Source: Frankiaceae bacterium
GTDB lineage: Bacteria > Actinomycetota > Actinomycetes > Mycobacteriales > SCTD01
Reading direction: 5' to 3'
Assembly: GCA_016650445.1 (NCBI GenBank)
Contig: JAENVS010000022.1
Location: 1 to 64,000 of the forward strand
DNA: 64,000 nt
Part shown: one piece after another, positions 54,686 through 64,000 of the stretch
How positions within the stretch are numbered: position 1 is the first letter of the stretch
Layout: each line of letters starts with the position of its first letter
The notes under the pieces: generated by a model
The model's input: only the letters and a program-made list of their open reading frames with translations
What the model was told of the DNA's origin: nothing
The model's database searches: none
Position numbers and translations under genes: made by a program

Positions 54686-56371
54686 GTGCGTCGCGCCCTG
54701 ATCGCCATGCTGTGTCTGCTCACGGCCGTCTCCGTCTCCGCACTCGGTGCCCCGGCACAGGCCGAACCGCCCGCGGCCGACCAGCCCCGGCACGGCGCGG
54801 ACGCGATCCGGCAGCTCGGTGGCCACCTGGCCGCCGTCGCCGCCGCCCACGGCACCACGGCCGCAACGCTGCGCGAGCGGCTGCAGAGCGACAGCTCGCT
54901 CTGGGTCGACGCGAGCGAGCGCCTGTTCTACGTGGACCCGGCACCGGAGCAGGACGTCGCCGGCCCTTCGAGCGCGGCGCTGTCGGGTACCCCCCTCTCT
55001 GCGGCGCAGGCGCTGGAGCTGCACAGCCGTCCCGACGCGGCTCGGACGGTCTACCTGGACTTCGACGGCGTCGGGCCGGCGTACACCGGCACCATCGGCG
55101 GTGCCTGGTCGACCCGCACCTACACAGGCGGCGACGGCAACGCCGAGCCCTACTCGCTCGACGCCACCGCGACCACGGCATTCAGTGACGCCGAGGTCGC
55201 CGACATCGTCAGCATCTGGCAGCGGGTGGCGGAGGACTTCGCGCCCTTCGACATCGACGTCACCACCGATGCGGCTGCCCAAGCCCGCATCGACCGCATT
55301 GACGCGGACGACCAGGTGTACGGGACCCGCGTCGCCATCACGTCGTCCGCCACGTCCTGCGGCTGCGGCGGCGTGGCCTACGTCGGCGTCTTCGACCAGT
55401 ACTTCGCCAGTGGCCAGCGGGCGCACAGCTACTACCAGCCTGCCTTCGTCTACAACCGGGGCGCGAAGTACGCCGCCGAGGCTGCCACCCACGAGGCCGG
55501 TCACAACCTCGGGCTCAGCCACGACGGGACGAACTCGACCGGTTACTACACGGGCCATGGCGACTGGGCCCCGATCATGGGCGTCGGCTACTACGAGCCG
55601 ATCTCCCAGTGGAGCAAGGGCGAGTACGCCGGTGCGAACAACGAGGAGGACGACTACTCCGTCATCGCCGCGAACGGCGGCCCCTGGCTGACCGAAGAGG
55701 CCGGACCGACCGCTCTGGAGGTCGGCACGCCTGCGTACGGCCTGCTCGGTGTCGGCGACGACAGCGACGCGTTCACCCTCACCGTGCCGGAGGGGTCGGT
55801 CGTGACCGTCGCCGCGGACCACGCCGAGGTCAGCCCCAACGTCGACCTCCAGCTGACGATCACGCAGGGCGGTACGACGCTGACCGACGACCCCGCCTCG
55901 GCGGCGCTGAACCCCGATGTCGCCACCGGCCTGGGTGCCCGACTCACGGGGCTTGCCGCCGGCGACTACGTCATCACGGTGTCCCGCGTCGGCATCGGCG
56001 ATCCCGGTTCGTCGGGCTACTCGACGTACGGCAGCATCGGCACCTACACCGTGTCGGCCAGCACCAGCGACACCCCGCTCGCCCCGCCGACGGCCCCTGG
56101 TCCGGTGGCTGCTGCGCTGACAAGCGCGAGCATCGCCGTGACCTGGTCCGACGTGCAGGGTGAGACCAGCTACGAGCTGCAGCGCTACACAGCCACCGGC
56201 ACGACGCCGGCCGCCGTCGTGCTCCTCGCCGCGAACCGGGTATCGCACGTCGACAGCCCGGGGGCCGGCACATGGCGGTACCGGCTGCGCGCCCTCAACA
56301 GCGCCGGGGCCTCCGACATGTCGGCCTTCAGCACCCAGCTCACGATCGCGAAGCAGCGCGGCAAGAGGTAG
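54686..56371 (+). CDS. Secreted metzincin protease with fibronectin-like C-terminus
   Basis: A 561-residue exported protein. The GTG start has GGAG six bases before it and gives a signal peptide ending near QAEPPA (about 30); an ATG 33 codons upstream has no such support. The catalytic domain carries HEAGHNLGLSH (269-279), a full metzincin zinc motif, with a Met-turn at M298 in APIMGVGYY. A beta-rich prepeptidase-like region and a fibronectin type III-like domain (about 470-555) follow. It is inserted on the opposite strand between ffh and glnD. Confidence 0.85.
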   Translation: MRRALIAMLCLLTAVSVSALGAPAQAEPPAADQPRHGADAIRQLGGHLAAVAAAHGTTAATLRERLQSDSSLWVDASERLFYVDPAPEQDVAGPSSAALSGTPLSAAQALELHSRPDAARTVYLDFDGVGPAYTGTIGGAWSTRTYTGGDGNAEPYSLDATATTAFSDAEVADIVSIWQRVAEDFAPFDIDVTTDAAAQARIDRIDADDQVYGTRVAITSSATSCGCGGVAYVGVFDQYFASGQRAHSYYQPAFVYNRGAKYAAEAATHEAGHNLGLSHDGTNSTGYYTGHGDWAPIMGVGYYEPISQWSKGEYAGANNEEDDYSVIAANGGPWLTEEAGPTALEVGTPAYGLLGVGDDSDAFTLTVPEGSVVTVAADHAEVSPNVDLQLTITQGGTTLTDDPASAALNPDVATGLGARLTGLAAGDYVITVSRVGIGDPGSSGYSTYGSIGTYTVSASTSDTPLAPPTAPGPVAAALTSASIAVTWSDVQGETSYELQRYTATGTTPAAVVLLAANRVSHVDSPGAGTWRYRLRALNSAGASDMSAFSTQLTIAKQRGKR

Positions 56372-56383
56372 CCGCAGCGGCGC

Positions 56384-58660
56384 TCAGAGGGCGGCGAGCA
56401 CCGCCTGCTCGACGTGCTCGCGCAGCGCGACGTCGGTGAGCTTGGTGCCGTCCGAACCCACGACGTAGAACGCATCGACGACATCGGCCCCCAGGGTCGA
56501 GATGTGCGCGGTCCGCACGTCGAGTGCGCACGCGTCGAGGGCAGCCGTGATCCGGTGCAGGATCCCGAGGCCGTCCGGCGCCCGCACCTCGACCACCGTC
56601 GCGGCTTCGGATGCGTCGTCGACGAGCCGCACGGTGGGGGGTGCAGCAGGCAGCGGCGACCGGCCGGCGTATGCCGCCTCGCGGGCGGCGAGCTTGTCCT
56701 CCAGCGCCAGTGAGCCCTCGATCGCGTGCGCCAGATCGGTGCGCACGACCGCCCAGTCGGGGGGTGAGCCGAAGCGCGGTGACACCCGGAACACCGTGAC
56801 CGCCGTCCGTCCGCGTGCGAAGGCCGACGCAGATCGCACGTCGAGGCGATGAAGCGCGAGGACACCAGCCGAGAGCGACAGCAGCCCTGGTCGGTCAGGA
56901 GCGACGACGGTGACCTCGTCCCCGTCGACGTCGAGCGCGAGCGTTCCCGCGGCGACGAGAGCCTCCTGCCTCTCACTCAGTGCAAGGTCGTCGACGTGCG
57001 GAGCGCCTGCAAGAAGGGCAGATGTCCGTGACACAAGCTCGTCGATGAGCTTGGACTTCCAGCTGCTCCAGGCGGCCGGACCGGTCGCCGCCGCATCTGC
57101 TTCGGTCAGCGCGTGCAGTAGCTCGAGCACCTCCGCGGAGCCGACGGCAGCCGCGACGGCGTGCGCCGTCGCCGGGTCGGCGAGGTCGCGGCGAGTCGCG
57201 ACGTCCGGAAGCAACAGGTGGTGGCGCACCATCGAGACCAGGACCTCGACGTCCTCGGGCGGCAGCCCGATCCGTGGCCCGATATCGGCGACGACCACCA
57301 TGCCGGTGTCGGTGTGGTCCCCCGGCAGGCCCTTGCCGATGTCGTGCAGCAGCGCGCCGAGCAGCAGGAGGTCGGGCCGCGCCACGCGGCGGGTGAGAGC
57401 AGCCGCCTCCGCTGCCGTCTCGACGAGATGCCGGTCGACGGTGAAGCGGTGGTAGCTGTTGCGCTGTGGCTTGCTGCGCACCGACTCCCACTCGGGCAGC
57501 AGCCGCATGAGGTGACCCGACTGGTCCAGCGCCTCGAAGACCGCGACCGCCGCCGGCCCGGCAGCCAGCAGGCCGACAAAGGCGTCGAGGGCCGCGACGG
57601 GCCACGGCTCGGGCAGCTCCGGGCTCTCGCTCAAGAGCCGGTCGAGGGTGTGCGGCGCGATCGGGAGGCTGTTGCGGGCGGCCGCCTCGGCCACCCGCAG
57701 TACCAGCACCGGGTCGTCGGCCGGCGCCGCGTTGCGAGCCAGCACGACTTCGCCCGCCTGCTCGAGCACGTCGTCGCCGATCGGCCGGCGTACCGGCTCG
57801 ACCGGTCCGCGCCGGCCCAGGACCCGACGGCGCGGCGGCGGCGCGGCGACCCGCCGCCAGGTCACGTCGGAGGCGAACGCGATGGTGCGCGCGGCGCCGG
57901 AGACCGCCGCCATCAGCACGTCGGCGTCGGCGTACCCGAGTGCCGCGGCGATGGCGTCCTGCTCCTGCATGAGCAGCCGGTCGACGGTGCGCCGACCGCT
58001 GCCGACCGTCCGGCGGTGCAGCTCGCCGCGCACGTCGAGCAGCACCTGGTGCGCGGCATGCACCAGACCGCTGGGCGGATCCGCGACCTGGGCGACGGCC
58101 AAGGCGTGCAGCGCGTGCACGTCGCGCAGCCCACCCCGCGCTTCCTTGAGGTCGGGCTCGAGCAGGAACGCCACCTCGCCCGCGGTTCGGGCCCGTTCCT
58201 CGCCGAAGGCGCGCAGCTCCGGAAGGCGGTTCGCCGCCCCCTGGCGCCACGCCGCGCGGGTGGCCGAGATCAGCGCTGCCGACAGCGCCTCGTCGCCGGC
58301 GATGTGCCGCGCGTCGAGCAGCCCGAGCGCGGCTTTCAGGTCGCCCTTGGCGACGGCAACGGCCTCGTCGACGGTGCGCACCGAGTGGTCCAGCCCGACG
58401 CCGGCGTCCCAGATCGGGTACCAGATCTTGTCGGCGAGGCCCGCGATGTCCGCTCGACCGGCGTGCACGAGCACGAGGTCGAGGTCGCTGCCGGGAGCCG
58501 GGTCGCGCCGACCGAGGGCACCGACGGTGACGAGGGCCACGCCCGGCGCATCGTCGAGCAGCTCGGCCAGCCAACCGTCGTACAGCTCGACGAGGGCAGC
58601 TCGCAGCTCCGGCCCCATGAGGGACGTGCGCGCGAGCAGCGCCGTGAGCTCAGACCGCAC
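56384..58660 (-). CDS. glnD: PII uridylyl/adenylyltransferase GlnD
   Basis: Senses glutamine and modifies PII. The 758-residue protein has the nucleotidyltransferase motif GSDLDL (57-62), an HD phosphohydrolase domain with LLGALLHDIGKG near residue 430, and two C-terminal ACT domains (about 570-640 and 680-755). In Actinobacteria GlnD adenylylates PII at Tyr51. The GTG start is 20 bases after the glnB stop, and the gene ends the amt-glnK operon. Confidence 0.94.
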   Translation of the reverse strand: MRSELTALLARTSLMGPELRAALVELYDGWLAELLDDAPGVALVTVGALGRRDPAPGSDLDLVLVHAGRADIAGLADKIWYPIWDAGVGLDHSVRTVDEAVAVAKGDLKAALGLLDARHIAGDEALSAALISATRAAWRQGAANRLPELRAFGEERARTAGEVAFLLEPDLKEARGGLRDVHALHALAVAQVADPPSGLVHAAHQVLLDVRGELHRRTVGSGRRTVDRLLMQEQDAIAAALGYADADVLMAAVSGAARTIAFASDVTWRRVAAPPPRRRVLGRRGPVEPVRRPIGDDVLEQAGEVVLARNAAPADDPVLVLRVAEAAARNSLPIAPHTLDRLLSESPELPEPWPVAALDAFVGLLAAGPAAVAVFEALDQSGHLMRLLPEWESVRSKPQRNSYHRFTVDRHLVETAAEAAALTRRVARPDLLLLGALLHDIGKGLPGDHTDTGMVVVADIGPRIGLPPEDVEVLVSMVRHHLLLPDVATRRDLADPATAHAVAAAVGSAEVLELLHALTEADAAATGPAAWSSWKSKLIDELVSRTSALLAGAPHVDDLALSERQEALVAAGTLALDVDGDEVTVVAPDRPGLLSLSAGVLALHRLDVRSASAFARGRTAVTVFRVSPRFGSPPDWAVVRTDLAHAIEGSLALEDKLAAREAAYAGRSPLPAAPPTVRLVDDASEAATVVEVRAPDGLGILHRITAALDACALDVRTAHISTLGADVVDAFYVVGSDGTKLTDVALREHVEQAVLAAL

Positions 58661-58680
58661 GGAGCTCGCACGAGCACTGG

Positions 58681-60281
<1,601 letters not shown>

Positions 60282-60282
60282 G

Positions 60283-60322
60283 GCGACACCCTCCGGGCGT
60301 CATGTTTCCCGGAGGGTGTCGC
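60283..60322 (-). promoter_or_regulatory. Hairpin sequestering the amt1 ribosome binding site
   Basis: Perfect 15-bp arms (60308-60322 and 60283-60297, in transcript order) with a 10-base loop. The second arm contains GGAGGG, the Shine-Dalgarno of amt1, and ends one base before its GTG. Transcripts coming from glnK2 would fold and block amt1 translation, or terminate. An ATG in the loop is out of frame with amt1. Confidence 0.7.
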
Positions 60323-60349
60323 TTGTGTTTCAGCCGCGTTACCGGATGG

Positions 60350-62061
<1,712 letters not shown>

Positions 62062-62108
62062 TGTTCTCCTCGGGATGCAGGGACTGGAGCCGAGACTCGT
62101 GGCCGGCG

Positions 62109-62146
62109 GTTCCCCGGCGGTGTCGCACGTGTTTCACGCAGGGAAC
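62109..62146 (-). promoter_or_regulatory. GlnR-like operator upstream of amt2
   Basis: Read leftward, four pentamers GTTCC, GAAAC, GACAC and GGAAC are each separated by exactly six bases. This is the a-b-a-b layout of the Streptomyces GlnR box (GTNAC and GAAAC alternating with six-base gaps); the first GAAAC is perfect and the other three have one mismatch each. It lies 48 bases before the amt2 start, the expected place for nitrogen-limitation activation. Confidence 0.65.
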
Positions 62147-62161
62147 GGTTCGCACCACCGT

Positions 62162-62177
62162 GTTTCCGGCAGGTGAA
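62162..62177 (-). promoter_or_regulatory. Second GlnR-like half site
   Basis: Read leftward, TTCAC, six bases, then a perfect GAAAC. It lies 15 bases upstream of the full box and could extend it. It is also within 60 bases of the divergent beta-propeller gene. The rest of the 172-base gap shows no further element. Confidence 0.4.
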
Positions 62178-62233
62178 CCCCGGCAGGACCTGCGGGCTCT
62201 ACGGAGAACCAAGGCAACACACGGGGGTGGGTA

Positions 62234-63631
62234 ATGCGTCGTTCAGGACGGTTGGCAGCAGCGGCTGCGCTGGTGGTGGTGGCTGCCTACGGCAGCGCCG
62301 GGGTCGCAGCTCCGACGCCCGCGGGCACGATCCGCCTCGGTCCGCTCATGCGCGTGCAGACACCGGGCGGTACGCCGATCTCCTGCCCGTTCGAGTCCGA
62401 GCCCGAGATCGCGCACACAAAAGCCGGGACCTGGATCGGCTACAACGACGACACCGGCTGCCCCTGGCTGGGCAGCGCCGGTGCGTCGCAGTTCCGCCTG
62501 ACCGGGGTGACGCACATCCCTGCCGGCGGCGGTGCCAGCCGGTACGTCGACCTGCCGCTGGACAAGCGGGTCCTGTACTACTCGGGCGACCCCGACCTCG
62601 CGGTGGACCCGCGGGGCGACGGCGGCGTGCTGCTCGCGTCCATGGTCGGCACCCCGCAAGGCACGCAGCTCGCCATCGTCCGGATTCCGCCCACCGGCAA
62701 GGCCACGCTGCTGCCCAACCCGTCGCTGGGCACCAGCGACGACAAGGAGTTCCTCGCCACCGACACCAGCCCACGCAGCCGCTACCGGGGGCACACCTAC
62801 CTGGTCTGGGACGACTTCGCCAGCGGCAAGATCACTCTGCGTGCCTTCGACGGGAAGCGCTGGCTGGCCGCCGTCACACTGGCCGATATCACCGGACAGC
62901 CCGACGTCGCGGTCGCGCGCAACGGCGATGTAGCCGTGGCCTACTCGACGGACGCCGGTGTCGCTGTCCGGGTCTCCTACGACGGCGGCCGATCGTTCGA
63001 CGACCGCATCACGGTGCTCAAGGGCACCGGTCCGGGTCGCGACGACCCGTCCTGCCCGCTGCGACCCACGATCGCCCAGCGTCAGCGCGCCACGAAGAGC
63101 CCCCGTGTCACGTGGGACGACCGCGGTGGGCTGCACGTCGTTGCCTCGCTCGGCAGCCCCGGCACCGTCGGAGTCGCCACCGGATCAGTGGGCGCGGGGA
63201 CCGGAGGCCAGGGCACCGTTCTGCACGCCGTCAGCACCGACCGCGGCGTGAGCTTCAGCAGGCAGGCCCCCGTCGGCGCGGTCGAGACAGCCGAGGTGCA
63301 GTGGGCGCCGGCGATCGCAGCCCTGCCCGGCGGTGGCGTCGCCGTGTCCTACCTCCAGACGGCCGAGACGACGTCGTACGACGCCTTCGTCGCCGTGCAG
63401 GTGCCGAGCTCGCCGCGCTTCCGGGCACCGATCCTGCTGTCCGAGGGTCACGGACCGCTGCCGCCGGCGACGGAGGGGGTGGGCAACAGCAACTGCTACG
63501 GAGTCGGTGACTACACCGGCCTGGCAGCCACGCCGGACGGGGTGGTCGCCGACTGGCCCACCACGGTCGGGGTGGAGACGTCGTTCCTCGACAGCGACAT
63601 CGCCGTCCGCCGGGTGCACATCACGCGTTAG
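62234..63631 (+). CDS. Secreted beta-propeller (sialidase-like) protein
   Basis: A 465-residue secreted protein. The signal peptide is about residues 1-26 (two Arg, long Ala/Val core, AAPTPA). The remainder is beta-rich with Asp-box-like turns such as SYDGGRSFDD and STDRGVSFSRQ, as in BNR/exo-sialidase-like six-bladed propellers. Catalytic Arg/Tyr/Glu of true sialidases cannot be assigned. The ATG has GGGGTGGG upstream. Its stop overlaps that of the convergent hydrolase gene. Function unknown, probably extracellular. Confidence 0.75.
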   Translation: MRRSGRLAAAAALVVVAAYGSAGVAAPTPAGTIRLGPLMRVQTPGGTPISCPFESEPEIAHTKAGTWIGYNDDTGCPWLGSAGASQFRLTGVTHIPAGGGASRYVDLPLDKRVLYYSGDPDLAVDPRGDGGVLLASMVGTPQGTQLAIVRIPPTGKATLLPNPSLGTSDDKEFLATDTSPRSRYRGHTYLVWDDFASGKITLRAFDGKRWLAAVTLADITGQPDVAVARNGDVAVAYSTDAGVAVRVSYDGGRSFDDRITVLKGTGPGRDDPSCPLRPTIAQRQRATKSPRVTWDDRGGLHVVASLGSPGTVGVATGSVGAGTGGQGTVLHAVSTDRGVSFSRQAPVGAVETAEVQWAPAIAALPGGGVAVSYLQTAETTSYDAFVAVQVPSSPRFRAPILLSEGHGPLPPATEGVGNSNCYGVGDYTGLAATPDGVVADWPTTVGVETSFLDSDIAVRRVHITR

Positions 63632-64000
63632 GGCGTCGGCGGCGCCTTTGCGAGAAGGAAGTCGATCAGTCGCTTCGTCAGGTCAGCGGCGTGCTCGCCG
63701 TCGAGCAAGTGCAGGCCGTGTGCCGTGTCCGCGTAGCCGTGCAGCTCCTTGGGCTGTGCGGCGAGCGCGTGCATCTGCTCGGTGTGCGCGAACGGGACCG
63801 TCGTGTCGTTCGTGCTGCCGAGGAACAGCTTCGGCTGGGTCGTGCCGAGCTCGGCGCGCGTGACGTGGAAGCCGTAGTCGTCCAGGTCAAGCGGCGCCGA
63901 CAGCACGACCTCCGCCGCGGACCTCTCGACGGCAGCCGCCTTGGCCGTCGCCATGCCGCCGAGGCTCGCGCCGATGAGGACCAGCCGGGTCGCGCCTGCG
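63628..64000 (-). CDS. Alpha/beta hydrolase (partial, 5' end beyond window)
   Basis: The 3' part of a hydrolase gene running off the right edge; about 123 C-terminal residues are visible. The nucleophile elbow is GASLGG (LVLIGASLGGMA), the strand-acid region is LFLGSTNDTTVPF with the likely catalytic Asp, and the His is in YADTAHGLHLL. This is the dienelactone-hydrolase-like/peptidase S9-like lipase group of small alpha/beta hydrolases. The start is not in the window. Substrate unknown. Confidence 0.8.
   Translation of the reverse strand, partial: AGATRLVLIGASLGGMATAKAAAVERSAAEVVLSAPLDLDDYGFHVTRAELGTTQPKLFLGSTNDTTVPFAHTEQMHALAAQPKELHGYADTAHGLHLLDGEHAADLTKRLIDFLLAKAPPTP

Overview
The window is a very GC-rich chromosome segment from an actinobacterium, probably a sporulating or complex-life-cycle Actinomycetes lineage (Frankia-, Sporichthya- or Geodermatophilus-like). 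The grounds are a WhiG/FliA-type sigma factor, a DUF222-HNH gene, DUF4439 and DUF2469 proteins, a GNAT protein next to ispG, GlnR-like operator sites upstream of an amt-glnK operon, many GTG starts, and ATGA/GTGA/TGATG stop-start overlaps. No transposase, integrase of a mobile element, prophage, CRISPR array, rRNA or tRNA was seen. Almost all long genes are on the minus strand.

Layout, left to right. (1) 0-11.4 kb: the rimP-nusA-ylxR-infB-DUF503-rbfA-nrnA-truB translation/RNA operon, then ribF, a single-domain response regulator and rpsO. A plus-strand DUF222-HNH gene with a leaderless promoter and a LexA-like box interrupts it. (2) 11.5-19.8 kb: an exported DUF4439 ferritin-like pair, an FAD oxidoreductase / threonine-aldolase-like / HAD operon, proS, and a membrane protein fusing a polysaccharide deacetylase to a family 2 glycosyltransferase. 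(3) 19.9-25.9 kb: a peptide-type ABC importer in the order C-A-B-D-F. (4) 26-28.1 kb: yaaA, a hotdog thioesterase and a GNAT acetyltransferase. (5) 28.1-31.7 kb: ispG, a site-2 protease and dxr. (6) 31.9-33.7 kb: two tandem paralogous secreted HExxH proteins of unknown function. (7) 33.7-38.9 kb: rlmN-cdsA-frr-pyrH-tsf-rpsB. (8) 39.2-46.8 kb: an M23-like envelope protein, a small ORF, whiG, xerC, dprA, comM, yraN, DUF2469, rnhB and a NUDIX hydrolase. (9) 46.8-50.5 kb: lepB-rplS-trmD-rimM-khpA-rpsP. (10) 50.7-56.4 kb: an MFS exporter, two further metzincin-like secreted proteins and ffh. (11) 56.4-62.1 kb: the nitrogen module amt2-glnK2-amt1-glnB-glnD. (12) A secreted beta-propeller protein and the 3' part of an alpha/beta hydrolase run to the right edge.

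Most of the window is conserved housekeeping. The less ordinary material sits around it. The duplicated ammonium-transporter/PII module has an upstream four-part GlnR-like operator and a perfect hairpin that buries the ribosome binding site of the second transporter. The two transporters also differ at the pore twin-His position (Glu-His versus His-His). Other points of interest are the HNH gene whose start codon lies inside an SOS-box-like palindrome, a two-locus family of intergenic palindromes with identical termini, the tandem secreted zincin-like paralogs, a metzincin with Gln in place of the first zinc-binding His, and unusually long Ala/Glu/Pro-rich tails on ribosomal proteins S2 and S16.
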